A stretch of 54,446 nt of DNA from Elusimicrobiota bacterium. Its GTDB lineage: Bacteria > Elusimicrobiota > Elusimicrobia > UBA1565 > UBA9628. Below are positions 34,153 through 42,295 of the stretch, in pieces. Every line of letters starts with the position of its first letter. The first letter of the stretch is position 1. The notes under the pieces are model-generated. The model was not told the DNA's origin, searched no databases, and saw nothing but the letters and a program-made list of their open reading frames with translations. The stretch is taken from positions 1-54,446 of the forward strand of contig PLZD01000046.1 of NCBI GenBank assembly GCA_003151975.1, given 5' to 3'. Position numbers and translations under genes: made by a program.

Positions 34153-34168
34153 TGTGACTGATGTCACA
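34153..34168. promoter_or_regulatory. Perfect CRP-type operator TGTGA-N6-TCACA
   Basis: TGTGA at 34153-34157 and TCACA at 34164-34168 with six bases between; one more base pair each side (A...T) extends the symmetry. The centre is about 58 bases upstream of the predicted start of the LPP20 operon and about 60 upstream of the predicted start of orn, the usual distance of a class I activator site for both. Confidence 0.7.
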
Positions 34169-34208
34169 TCAATGCTTCTCATTTAAGCCGCGACGCCCGA
34201 TCTTTTTG

Positions 34209-34214
34209 TATGAT
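34209..34214 (+). promoter_or_regulatory. -10 box TATGAT of orn
   Basis: TATGAT at 34209-34214, eight bases before the orn ATG, with no recognisable -35. A weak -35 fits a promoter that depends on the CRP-type site upstream. Confidence 0.45.
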
Positions 34215-34222
34215 GACCCGCG

Positions 34223-34762
34223 ATGCAGGACGAAAAAAACCTCGCTTGGCTGGACCTCGAGATGACGGGCCTAGAGCCTGCGACCGACGTCATCATGGAG
34301 ATCGCCACCATCGTGACCGACAGCGAGCTCAACGTGCTGGCCGAGGGCCCCGTAATGGCCATTCATCAGCCCAAGACCGTCCTCGATCACATGGACCCGT
34401 GGTGCATCGACCAGCACGGCCGCTCGGGCCTGACCGCGAAGTGCTTGGAGTCGTCGATTTCCGTCGCGGAAGCTCAAGCGCGCACGGTCGAGTTCATCGC
34501 TCAGTACTGCCCCGAGCGCAAGGCGCCGCTCTGCGGCAACACGATCGGCCAGGACCGGCGCTTCCTTGTGAAGTACATGCCCGTCCTGCACGAGTTCTTC
34601 CATTACCGCTCCATCGATGTCTCGACCGTCAAGGAACTGGTCTCGCGCTGGTATCCGGACGACAAGTATCAGTATTCGAAGACCAAACAGCACGAAGCGC
34701 TCGAGGACATCCGCGAGTCGATCGCCGAACTGAAGCACTACCGCAAGACCGTCTTCAAGTAA
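34223..34762 (+). CDS. orn: Oligoribonuclease
   Basis: 179 residues, the normal family length. DEDDh exonuclease motifs are present: WLDLEMTGLEPATDVIMEIA (first D and E), CGNTIGQDRRFLVKYMP (second D), and KQHEALEDIRESIAELKHYR (H and last D). It degrades 2-5 nucleotide RNAs, including pGpG, to mononucleotides. The gene starts eight bases after a -10 box, so its mRNA is probably almost leaderless. It is followed by small unrelated genes with short gaps. Confidence 0.96.
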   Translation: MQDEKNLAWLDLEMTGLEPATDVIMEIATIVTDSELNVLAEGPVMAIHQPKTVLDHMDPWCIDQHGRSGLTAKCLESSISVAEAQARTVEFIAQYCPERKAPLCGNTIGQDRRFLVKYMPVLHEFFHYRSIDVSTVKELVSRWYPDDKYQYSKTKQHEALEDIRESIAELKHYRKTVFK

Positions 34763-34775
34763 ACATTCGCCCGAC

Positions 34776-35030
34776 ATGATCTTGGAATGTCTTCTGATCC
34801 TCGCGGCATTCGCGGCCTTCCCGTTCGCGTGCCGGTATTTCTATGAGTGGCACCAGGACACGGACGGCTCCGCTCTGTCGAAATGGGCCTTCCTCATTTT
34901 CTTCTTCTTATTTTTCGAGCTGGTCTCCTGGCTGATGACGCCGCAGTCCTTCGAGAAAGATTTCACGGCCTTTGCGATGATGGGCGTTGATTTCCTCGTG
35001 GCGCTGGTTCTCGCCAACCACAGGCGCTGA
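34776..35030 (+). CDS. Small three-helix membrane protein, unknown
   Basis: 84 residues: hydrophobic helices at about 1-18, 37-54 and 63-78, separated by YEWHQDTDGSALSKWA and MTPQSFEKDFTAFA. It follows orn by 13 bases, and its stop overlaps the ATG of the TPR gene by one base (TGATG), so all three may share a transcript. No family recognised. Confidence 0.65.
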   Translation: MILECLLILAAFAAFPFACRYFYEWHQDTDGSALSKWAFLIFFFLFFELVSWLMTPQSFEKDFTAFAMMGVDFLVALVLANHRR

Positions 35031-35518
35031 TGAAACCGTCAAATTTGAAAGGCGCGATCCGGCTGCGCGAAGCGGGGCAGCATTCGGAAGCCCGGGCGAT
35101 TCTTCTTGAGCTTCTGTCGGCCCGGCCGAAGGATCCAATTCTGAACTACCAATGCGCCTGGGTGCACGACGCGCTGGGCCGCGAACGCGCCGCCATCCCG
35201 TACTACGAGCGCGCCATTCGGTACGGCTTGCGCGGCGCGGATTTGGAGGGAGCCCTGCTCGGGCTCGGGAGCAGTTATCGCTGCGTCGGCGCCTACAAGC
35301 TCGCGATCAAGACGCTGGCGCGGGGGCAAAAGCGTTTCTCGAAGTCCCGGCAGTTCGATCCGTTTCTCGCGATGGCTCACTTCAACGCCGGGAACCGGGA
35401 TACTGCGATGGAAATCCTGCTGCGCTGCGTCGCCCAAACGAGCAAGGATCCCGGGATCGTCAAATACAAACGCGCGATCGAGTTCTACGCCGACAAGCTC
35501 GACAAGATTTATAATTAG
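35030..35518 (+). CDS. Tetratricopeptide-repeat protein
   Basis: 162 residues, soluble, no signal. Repeats can be read at about 5-35 (AIRLREAGQHSEARAILLEL), 40-72 (NYQCAWVHDALGRERAAIPY), 75-110 and 115-145 (MAHFNAGNRDTAMEILLRCV), with a closing helix. It resembles short bacillary TPR proteins of the TPR_5 type, which are protein-binding modules without known enzymatic role. Translationally coupled to the small membrane protein upstream. Confidence 0.85.
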   Translation: MKPSNLKGAIRLREAGQHSEARAILLELLSARPKDPILNYQCAWVHDALGRERAAIPYYERAIRYGLRGADLEGALLGLGSSYRCVGAYKLAIKTLARGQKRFSKSRQFDPFLAMAHFNAGNRDTAMEILLRCVAQTSKDPGIVKYKRAIEFYADKLDKIYN

Positions 35519-35520
35519 CC

Positions 35521-35769
35521 ATGGACTTCAAGGTTGAGTCGGTCGCGGGCGGGCAGAAGTCGGTCGTCTTCGCGCGGCAGATCGGCGAGGGGGCTTTCGC
35601 TCTTTCCGCGGCGCCGACCTTGTCGGGCGCCGCGATCAAGAAATCCTACAGCAAGCTCAACTCGACCAACAACGACGGCACTCCTCGGCCCAGTCTCTTC
35701 GCGTTTCAGCTCGTCACAGCCACCGACATCGAGAAGTTCCACGTCGGCGACAAAGTCACTCTCGGCTGA
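35521..35769 (+). CDS. Small soluble beta-rich protein, unknown
   Basis: 82 residues beginning MDFKVESVAGGQKSVVFARQ and ending KFHVGDKVTLG. Alternating hydrophobic residues suggest a small beta-barrel or OB/KOW-like fold. It starts two bases after the TPR stop; a TATAAT hexamer spans the TPR stop at 35510-35515 but has no -35. Coding bias resembles the neighbours, and no overlapping gene exists, so I consider it real. No family recognised. Confidence 0.6.
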   Translation: MDFKVESVAGGQKSVVFARQIGEGAFALSAAPTLSGAAIKKSYSKLNSTNNDGTPRPSLFAFQLVTATDIEKFHVGDKVTLG

Positions 35770-35801
35770 ATCCCGCTCCCGCAAACTGGCCGCCGCCAAT
35801 C

Positions 35802-36602
35802 TCATCGCAGAGCATCCTTAAGTTTAAAGGTCCAGGCCGGGACGCCGCATCCTTGCTTAATAAGCCTTCGACGCAAAGCGTCTGAGTCGAGAGCTTTTGC
35901 AAGCTTGGCGTCATCCGTCAAAAACGCGCCGCGGACCCGGCCGTCCTTATCGAACGCATCGAGAGGGATCATCTTGAGAGGGTCGCGTTCGTCTCCCGCG
36001 AACGCAAGAACGCGCTCACGCAGCAGCACCGCGTTCGACCATCGCACCCAATAGGCCGGCGTGTCGTCGTCCCCGCTATGCGTTTGGATCTCGGCGCAGG
36101 TCCAAGCCGATTCCTGGCTCGCACGCAACGCCGCCTGACCGACTCCATCCCTCTCGAGAAGGATCAAGGCGAGCGCGTCCGCGTGCACCTCCATCTGCTT
36201 CCAGTTCGCGTCCTTGAGAAAGTTAGAGCGCTTGTGCGCATCCCATTGAAGAACGTGGCTGATTTCGTGCGCAAGAATGCCGCTCAGCGCGTCGGGTTCG
36301 CGAGGTTGGCGCAAGGCACCGAGGGTCACGGCAAGTCGCCGATCCTCCCCGTTGTATGTGGCACTGACCCGCTCCTTCATCTTGAGCGCCATCGGATTAA
36401 GCGTCACGCCCGCCTTTGCCTCTAAGCGGGCGGCCATGCCCTCGACTTCATGAAAGTGATCGCAATCCTGGCTGGAGAGCGTCGAGTCCGCTATTGTCCG
36501 CCCCTGATCCTTGGGATCGACAAATACGGGAGGAGAACAAGCATCGGCTGCGATGCTCGGAGAGGCGAACGAGGTCAAAACTGCCAAGTATATGACAATC
36601 AT
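35802..36602 (-). CDS. Exported M48-like zinc metallopeptidase
   Basis: 266 residues from the ATG at 36602 (MIVIYLAVLTSFASPSIAAD, a signal peptide); an in-frame ATG lies eight codons upstream. ILAHEISHVLQWDAHK supplies HExxH near residue 111, and MEVHADALAL about 27 residues later supplies the third ligand glutamate with the AD pair typical of M48-like gluzincins. Six cysteines (including DAC, QDCDH, TCAEI, QGC) may form disulphides. It converges with the small beta-rich gene with a 32-base gap. Substrate unknown. Confidence 0.82.
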   Translation of the reverse strand: MIVIYLAVLTSFASPSIAADACSPPVFVDPKDQGRTIADSTLSSQDCDHFHEVEGMAARLEAKAGVTLNPMALKMKERVSATYNGEDRRLAVTLGALRQPREPDALSGILAHEISHVLQWDAHKRSNFLKDANWKQMEVHADALALILLERDGVGQAALRASQESAWTCAEIQTHSGDDDTPAYWVRWSNAVLLRERVLAFAGDERDPLKMIPLDAFDKDGRVRGAFLTDDAKLAKALDSDALRRRLIKQGCGVPAWTFKLKDALR

Positions 36603-36648
36603 TCGAAGGTCAGTTTCTCCTGTCATTCATTCGGTCGGCCTATCACAT

Positions 36649-37806
36649 TCAGCCGCCGGGAACCGGGAGCGGCGCCAACTTGTAATCGACGACCCACTCG
36701 TGATGCAGATAGCCGGGCTTGGTCGTGATCGTCACGGCCCAGGTTTTTGGAACCACTTTCGAGTAAGTCCGCCAATCGACCTTCAAAGATTCGATCGAAC
36801 GGCCGGGACGCCAGGACTGCACATGCAAATAATATCCCGATGAATTGCGGCCGTGATATTCATGCTTGTCGAGGACCACGGCCCAGCGCGTCGTCGCCGG
36901 TCCCGTGTCGTTGTGGCTGTTGGCCCAGTTCGCGATGGCCCAGCCGCCCAGCGGGAAGATCATGACCGCCACGAAGGCGGACTGCACGATGCCGGTCACG
37001 AACCAAGATTTTCCCTTGAGCGCGGCGGCGACGACCAGCATGAAGGCGCCGGCGCCCAGCACGCCGAAGCGGATCGACTCCAGGAAGAACGCGCCCGAGT
37101 CCAGCGGCGCGCCGATGATCCCCGTCATCGAGGAGCAGAAGATGAGGACCACCATCACTCCGACGGCCGCGAAAAACAGCTGTTGAAACTGCTTCTGGCT
37201 GAGACCCGAGGGCGCGACGAAAGGCAGGCCTTGCGGCAGTTCCTCGGCGAGCGCGGCGATGGGCGGCAGGGAGTCGCGGATGAAGTCGACGGTCAGGCCC
37301 TCCTTGGGCTGAAACGGGATCCGGACGACCTTTAGGCCTTCCTCGCCCAGCTCGATGCGCGCCCAGCCTGAGTCGAGGAGCTTCATGACGGCCTCGCGCT
37401 TTTTCGGCGACGAGAAGTAGGCCGAGGCGAAGGCGTCGTCATCGGAGACGACATGCACGCGCTCGTCGAAAGCGGGATCGTTCGATTTGATCTTGCCCTC
37501 GAGGCCGAGCCCTTCGAAGAAGCGATCGGCCGAGCCCTCGCGCGCGAGAGTAAACGAGCCTGGAGAAGAGACCGAAGTGATGAGCGACAAGCTGCTCGGC
37601 TGATTCTTCCCGCCCGGGTGATAGACGGTGCGCACTTGGTGCGCCCCAACCGTCATGGTCCGGCTCGTGCCTTCGCCCTGGGCTCCGAACTGAGAGAGCT
37701 GGTCGAAGAACTTGGCGCGGGAGCGTCCCTGCTGAACTCCCAGAATGACGATGCCGACGAAGACGACGAGGAAAAGTCCGATGATCAGGAGCGCGCCCGC
37801 GTCCAT
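36649..37806 (-). CDS. Membrane protein of unknown function
   Basis: 385 residues: an N-terminal helix (about 5-23), a soluble alpha/beta region of about 180 residues (EGTSRTMTVGAHQVRTVYHP, RVHVVSDDDAFASAYFSSPK), then three helices between about 205 and 295, and a C-terminal beta-rich domain with RWAVVLDKHEYHGRNSSGYY and WRPGRSIESLKVDWRTYSKV. The last domain looks extracytoplasmic. I recognise no family. It follows the aspartic protease by 43 bases and may share its transcript. Confidence 0.72.
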   Translation of the reverse strand: MDAGALLIIGLFLVVFVGIVILGVQQGRSRAKFFDQLSQFGAQGEGTSRTMTVGAHQVRTVYHPGGKNQPSSLSLITSVSSPGSFTLAREGSADRFFEGLGLEGKIKSNDPAFDERVHVVSDDDAFASAYFSSPKKREAVMKLLDSGWARIELGEEGLKVVRIPFQPKEGLTVDFIRDSLPPIAALAEELPQGLPFVAPSGLSQKQFQQLFFAAVGVMVVLIFCSSMTGIIGAPLDSGAFFLESIRFGVLGAGAFMLVVAAALKGKSWFVTGIVQSAFVAVMIFPLGGWAIANWANSHNDTGPATTRWAVVLDKHEYHGRNSSGYYLHVQSWRPGRSIESLKVDWRTYSKVVPKTWAVTITTKPGYLHHEWVVDYKLAPLPVPGG

Positions 37807-37849
37807 GGGTCAAGCTTAGCCCGGGACCGGCTTTAAGTCAAGGCGGGCG

Positions 37850-38929
37850 CTACTTGAGCTCTTCGAGGATGAGCGTCCCGCCGGTGCTGTCGATGCGGAA
37901 CTGGAAATGCTTGAGGAAGGACATCCCGAGCAGGCCGTCGGCGCCGGGGACCGTGACGCCCGAGAGCGCCGCGAGAGAGCCGTCGACCCGCGACTTGCCG
38001 ACTTCGAGCGAGTCGAGCCTGACGGCCTTCACTTCCTCGGCGCGCCCGTCGGCGAGCGTCACCTTCATATTGCCGGCGTCGGCGGACGCGGGAAGCTTCA
38101 GCAGGTCTGAGATGTTCTTGTTGAGGACGGTCACCGTCGCGCCGGTGTCGACCATCAGCCGCGCCGTCACGGTCCCATTGATCGTGGCGGTCACGATGAT
38201 GTGCGGGCCGCGCTTCTCGGAGCGCACGGAGTCCGAGGTGAACTCGGCGCGCATCTTGCGCGCCTCGCCCTTGGCCCAAGCGTAGTAGTCCGCCTCCCAG
38301 CCCTTGGCGTCCTTGGATAATTCCAGAAAATCGTCCGACTTCAAATATTCTTCCAGAGAGGCCAGGGCATTGGCGTAGGCGCTTTGAGACGGGTCGCCCT
38401 CCTGCTCTTTCACGGCGGAGTTCTGGGCCGAGGAGACGGCCGCCGACAGGCGGGCGGAGACGGTGTTGACGTCGGCGACGAGCCGATTGTAGCGCTCGGG
38501 ATCGGCCTGCGGCCTGGCGAGCGCGAGATTGCGCATGAGGGCGTCGCGCCGCCGCTTGAGATCCTTGATCTCGCCGAGGGCGTCGCCTCCCGATTCCTGT
38601 TCGTCCTGATTCTCGGACTTCGACGCATGCGCCTTGTCCCGGGCGTCCTTGGCGGCCTGGTAGAGCGCGTTGAGGCTCCCGGCCTGCGCGGGGAACTTCA
38701 GGCCCGCCTCGAATTGGCGGCGCGCTATCTCTTTATTGGGAGCGCGGTGGATTTTCGCGATGTCGGAGCGCTGGAGCGTCACGCTGCCGTAGCCGATGTC
38801 GACTTCGACCTCGCTGGCGGTTTGGGACTTCACGACGCCCTCGACTTGGTTGCCGTTTTTAAGGAAGACGGTGTCCCCGCGGGCGGGGACGGCGCTAACG
38901 GCCATGAGCAGGGCTACGACCGTCCGCAC
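37850..38929 (-). CDS. Exported retropepsin-like aspartic protease (clan AA)
   Basis: 359 residues. The start is GTG at 38929, six codons before a hydrophobic signal (VVALLMAVSAVPARG). An N-terminal beta domain (residues 20-65, DTVFLKNGNQVEGVVKSQTA) is followed by a long helical, charged region and a C-terminal retropepsin domain: TARLMVDTGATVTVLNKNIS with catalytic DTGA near residue 259, and PGADGLLGMSFLKHFQFRID. One DTG per chain means it must act as a dimer. It follows the zinc-ribbon gene by five bases at the end of the hopanoid/isoprenoid gene array. The longer frame to 39049 overlaps that gene and lacks a signal. Confidence 0.82.
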   Translation of the reverse strand: MRTVVALLMAVSAVPARGDTVFLKNGNQVEGVVKSQTASEVEVDIGYGSVTLQRSDIAKIHRAPNKEIARRQFEAGLKFPAQAGSLNALYQAAKDARDKAHASKSENQDEQESGGDALGEIKDLKRRRDALMRNLALARPQADPERYNRLVADVNTVSARLSAAVSSAQNSAVKEQEGDPSQSAYANALASLEEYLKSDDFLELSKDAKGWEADYYAWAKGEARKMRAEFTSDSVRSEKRGPHIIVTATINGTVTARLMVDTGATVTVLNKNISDLLKLPASADAGNMKVTLADGRAEEVKAVRLDSLEVGKSRVDGSLAALSGVTVPGADGLLGMSFLKHFQFRIDSTGGTLILEELK

Positions 38930-38934
38930 GCGGC

Positions 38935-39222
38935 TCAGTTGCCGTCGGAGCGGCGCTGGTGGTCCTTGATGCCTTCGCAAGCGCACCAGTCGGGATGCGG
39001 CTGGCCGTCTTTCCAGCCCGATTTTTCGAGCTCGTCCTTGACCCAGCACGGGTAGCAGAGCATGAGGCGGTTGATCGGCTTGTTCTCGCCGCAGCGGCGG
39101 CAGAGGCCGCGGGAAGGGGGAACGCGCTGCTTGACCTTCGCGGGGTCCTTCTCGTCTTTTTCCTCGATGTCGGGGGCCGGCGCTTCTTTGATTCCGGTCA
39201 GCACTTCTTCGGCGGTGATCAT
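38935..39222 (-). CDS. Small zinc-ribbon protein
   Basis: 95 residues. LCRRCGENKPINRLMLCYPC forms a four-cysteine zinc-ribbon (CxxC...CxxC), and a further cysteine pair occurs in DWCACEG. A proline- and acid-rich N-terminus (APAPDIEEKDEKDPAKVK) is probably disordered. It lies one base after the second zinc-ribbon gene and five bases before the protease gene. No named family; protein or RNA binding are both possible. Confidence 0.75.
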   Translation of the reverse strand: MITAEEVLTGIKEAPAPDIEEKDEKDPAKVKQRVPPSRGLCRRCGENKPINRLMLCYPCWVKDELEKSGWKDGQPHPDWCACEGIKDHQRRSDGN

Positions 39223-39223
39223 G

Positions 39224-39418
39224 TTATGGGCACACTCCGCGATTGCATTTTGCGCACCACCCCGCGATGCGTCCAGCGGGGTTCTTACGGTTGAGCTTCA
39301 AGTAGCCTTTGCAGCCCGGGCAGTAGACGTCGAGCGTCGCGAGCTCCATCTTGGAATAATCTTTCTCGAAGACGGCGGCGTTGTCGTGGCGCGGCTGCAG
39401 CCACTTGCCGGTCACCAT
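39224..39418 (-). CDS. Zinc-ribbon miniprotein
   Basis: 64 residues. VYCPGCKGYLKLN and GWCAKCNRGVCP give a C4 zinc ribbon with about 19 residues between pairs, plus one extra cysteine. It starts one base after the ispH stop and ends one base before the next small gene, so it sits inside the operon. No family recognised. Confidence 0.75.
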   Translation of the reverse strand: MVTGKWLQPRHDNAAVFEKDYSKMELATLDVYCPGCKGYLKLNRKNPAGRIAGWCAKCNRGVCP

Positions 39419-39419
39419 C

Positions 39420-40397
39420 TCAGACTTTTCCCTTCATGATCTTTTCGAGCTCGTAGGGCAGTGAGAAATGCATGTCTTCCTCGACCGTCTCGAACTCCTC
39501 GACGTCGGTGACTCCGAAGCGGTCCTGGCAATACTTTACCACTTCTTGAACGAGGATCTCGGGTGCGGAGGCTCCAGCCGTCAGGCCGAGCGACTTGACG
39601 CCGGTCATCCAGGCGTCTTGAATGTCGGCGGCGCGCTCGATGAGATACGAGCGCACGCCCTTGGACTTGGCCACCTCGCACAGCCGCAGCGAGTTCGACG
39701 AGTTCGGCGCGCCGAGCACCAGCAGCAGGTCGACGTGGGGCACCACCGCCTTGACCGCGTTCTGGCGGTTCTGCGTCGCGTAGCAGATGTCGTCTTTGGC
39801 GGGCGCGTGCAGGTTGGGGAAGCGGCGCTTGAGTACGGCGACGATCTCGCGCGTGTCGTCGAGCGAGAGCGTGGTCTGAGTGAGGTAGGCCACCTTGTCG
39901 GGATCGGGCAGCGAGACCTTCTCGGCGTCCTCGACGCTGCCCACGACCTTCATGTGCTCGGGCGCCTCGCCGAGCGTGCCGATGGTCTCGACGTGGTCGG
40001 CGTGGCCGATCAAGATGATCGTGTAGCCGCGCTTGGCCAGGGCGATGGCCTCGAGGTGCACCTTCGTGACCAGCGGGCAGGTGGCGTCGATCGCGTTGAG
40101 CTTGCGCTCCTTGGCCTCCTGGACGACCGCGGGGCTGACGCCGTGCGCGGAGAAGATCAGCCAGGAGCCCGCGGGGACCTCGGCCAGGTCCTCGACGAAC
40201 ACGGCGCCCTTGGCGCGCAGGCCGTCGACGACGTAGCGGTTGTGAATGATCTCATGGCGCACGTAGACGGGCTTGCCGCAGACCTCGAGCGCCTTCTCGA
40301 CGACGTCGATGGCTCTAACGACGCCGGCGCAAAACCCGCGCAGGCGCGCCAGCACGAGTTTCTCGATCTTGATCTTATGAGGCGTGGTTGTCGTCAT
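39420..40397 (-). CDS. ispH: 4-hydroxy-3-methylbut-2-enyl diphosphate reductase
   Basis: 325 residues. The last step of the MEP pathway: it reduces HMBPP to IPP and DMAPP with a [4Fe-4S] cluster. The three cluster cysteines are seen in RGFCAGVVRAI (C23), IDATCPLVTK (C107) and DDICYATQNRQ (C205), with HEIIHNRYVV and GHADHVET as substrate-binding histidine regions. The ATG at 40397 overlaps the dxs stop as ATGA; a longer frame to 40442 would run into dxs. Confidence 0.97.
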   Translation of the reverse strand: MTTTTPHKIKIEKLVLARLRGFCAGVVRAIDVVEKALEVCGKPVYVRHEIIHNRYVVDGLRAKGAVFVEDLAEVPAGSWLIFSAHGVSPAVVQEAKERKLNAIDATCPLVTKVHLEAIALAKRGYTIILIGHADHVETIGTLGEAPEHMKVVGSVEDAEKVSLPDPDKVAYLTQTTLSLDDTREIVAVLKRRFPNLHAPAKDDICYATQNRQNAVKAVVPHVDLLLVLGAPNSSNSLRLCEVAKSKGVRSYLIERAADIQDAWMTGVKSLGLTAGASAPEILVQEVVKYCQDRFGVTDVEEFETVEEDMHFSLPYELEKIMKGKV

Positions 40398-42295
40398 ATG
40401 GCGGCAGCGACCTCCTTCTCTTTGAACTCCCGGCCCAGCCACGACGCCACGCGGCGCGCGATCTTGGGCGCGGACAGGCCGACTTGATCGTAAAGGATGT
40501 TGGGCGCGCCGTGCTCGACGAAGCCGTCGGGCAGGCCGATGCGCAGGACTTGCGCCTCGGTGCCTTCGAGGGCCTCGAGCACCGCCGAGCCGAAGCCGCC
40601 CTGCAGGACGTTCTCTTCGACGGTCACCAAGCGCGTGGAGCGCGAGAGCGCCTCCTTGATGATTTCCAAGTCCAAGGGCTTAACGAAGCGCATGTTGATG
40701 ACGCCGGCAGAGACCCCGACATCGTCAAGCAAGTGCGCGGCCTCGACGGCGGGGTGCACGCGATTGCCGATGGCGAGTATGGTCACGTCGGAGCCGTCCT
40801 TCCAGCGCACGCCGCGGCCTATGGGCAGCGCCTTGGGCTCGTCGTCCACGGGAACGCCCACCGACGCGCCGCGGGGGTACCGGATGGAAACCGGGCCGTT
40901 GAGCGCCAGCGCCGTGTGGAGCATGTGCTGGAGCTCGTTCTCGTCGGCCGGCGCCATGACGGTCATGTTCGGGATCATGCGCAGATATGAGAAATCGAAG
41001 ACTCCGTGATGAGTCGGTCCGTCCTCGCCGACGAGGCCGGCGCGGTCGAGACATAAGATCACGGGCAGCTTTTGCAGGCAGATGTCGTGCTCGATCTGGT
41101 CGTAGGCGCGCTGCAGGAAGGTTGAGTAAATGGCGACGACGGGACGGTAGCCCTCGGCGGCAAGTCCCCCGGCGAAGGTCACGGCGTGCTCTTCGGCCAG
41201 GCCCACGTCGAAGTAGCGCTTCGGGAAGCGGTCGCGGAAGGCGTCGAGGCCCGTGCCTTCCGGCATCGCGGCCGTGATGCCGACGATGCGCGGATCCAAC
41301 TCGGCTTCACGCAGCAAGAACTTCGAGAAAGCGGCCGTATACGACGGAGGGGGAGGCTTGGGCGTCGGGTTCTTGAGGAACTTGGCGGTGGCGGGGTCGA
41401 ACTTCGTCGGGCCGTGCCAGGTGTAGGCGTCGGCCTCGGCGGGCGCGTAGCCCTTGCCCTTCTTGGTCACGCAATGCAGAAGCACGGGGCCCTTCATGTC
41501 CTTGAGGTGCTTGAGCACCTCGACGAGCCGCTCGATGTCGTGGCCGTCGACGGGGCCGAAATACGCGAAGCCCATCTCCTCGAAGAGCATGCCCGGAAAC
41601 AGAAGCACCTTCGCGCGCTTGATGATGCGCGTGATCGTGGCGCCGTACATCTTCGAGCGGGCCAGGAAATTCTTGACCTTCTTTTCCGCGTTCTGGACGG
41701 CGCCGACGGTGAGGAGTTTCGTCAGGAACGAGCCCCAGGCCCCTACCCGCTGAGAGATGAACATTTGGTTGTCGTTGAGTATGACGAGCAGGTCGGACTG
41801 GATTTGGCCGGCGTTCTGCAGCCCTTCATAACTCTCGCCGCCGGTCATGCAGCCGTCGGAGACGATCGCCACGACCTTGTTCTTGTCGCCCTTGAGATCC
41901 CGCGCCACGGCCATGCCGAGAGCGGCCGAGATCGCCGTCGACGCGTGCCCCGCGCCGAAGGCGTCGTAAGGAGACTCGGAGCGCTTGAGGAAGCCCGAGA
42001 TGCCGCCGAACTGGCGGATGCGCGCGAGCGCCTCGCGGCGGCCGGTCAGGATCTTGTGGCAGTACGTCTGGTGGCCCGTGTCCCAGACGAGCTTGTCGTC
42101 GGGCGTGTTGTAGACGTAGTGCAGGGCGGTGGTGATCTCGCAGGCGCCGAGGCTTGAGCCGAAGTGGCCGCCGATTTTCGAGATGACGTCGATGATGTAC
42201 TCGCGGATCTCGGCGCAGACCTTGGGAAGCTTGTTCGTCGGCAGCTTGCGCAGGTCGGCGGGCGAGTCGATCTTGGGCAGAAGTTCCAGAGCCAT
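40394..42295 (-). CDS. dxs: 1-deoxy-D-xylulose-5-phosphate synthase
   Basis: 633 residues, normal length. It condenses pyruvate with glyceraldehyde 3-phosphate, the entry to the MEP pathway. Visible are GGHFGSSLGACE, the thiamine diphosphate motif SDGCMTGGESYEGLQNAG with NDNQMFIS, FEEMGFAYFGPVDGHD, and LDRAGLVGEDGPTHHGVFD in the second domain. The usual first glycine of GDG is serine. The start at 42295 overlaps the ispA stop (TAATG). A reading frame running to 43030 is a shadow across ispA. Confidence 0.97.
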   Translation of the reverse strand: MALELLPKIDSPADLRKLPTNKLPKVCAEIREYIIDVISKIGGHFGSSLGACEITTALHYVYNTPDDKLVWDTGHQTYCHKILTGRREALARIRQFGGISGFLKRSESPYDAFGAGHASTAISAALGMAVARDLKGDKNKVVAIVSDGCMTGGESYEGLQNAGQIQSDLLVILNDNQMFISQRVGAWGSFLTKLLTVGAVQNAEKKVKNFLARSKMYGATITRIIKRAKVLLFPGMLFEEMGFAYFGPVDGHDIERLVEVLKHLKDMKGPVLLHCVTKKGKGYAPAEADAYTWHGPTKFDPATAKFLKNPTPKPPPPSYTAAFSKFLLREAELDPRIVGITAAMPEGTGLDAFRDRFPKRYFDVGLAEEHAVTFAGGLAAEGYRPVVAIYSTFLQRAYDQIEHDICLQKLPVILCLDRAGLVGEDGPTHHGVFDFSYLRMIPNMTVMAPADENELQHMLHTALALNGPVSIRYPRGASVGVPVDDEPKALPIGRGVRWKDGSDVTILAIGNRVHPAVEAAHLLDDVGVSAGVINMRFVKPLDLEIIKEALSRSTRLVTVEENVLQGGFGSAVLEALEGTEAQVLRIGLPDGFVEHGAPNILYDQVGLSAPKIARRVASWLGREFKEKEVAAAI

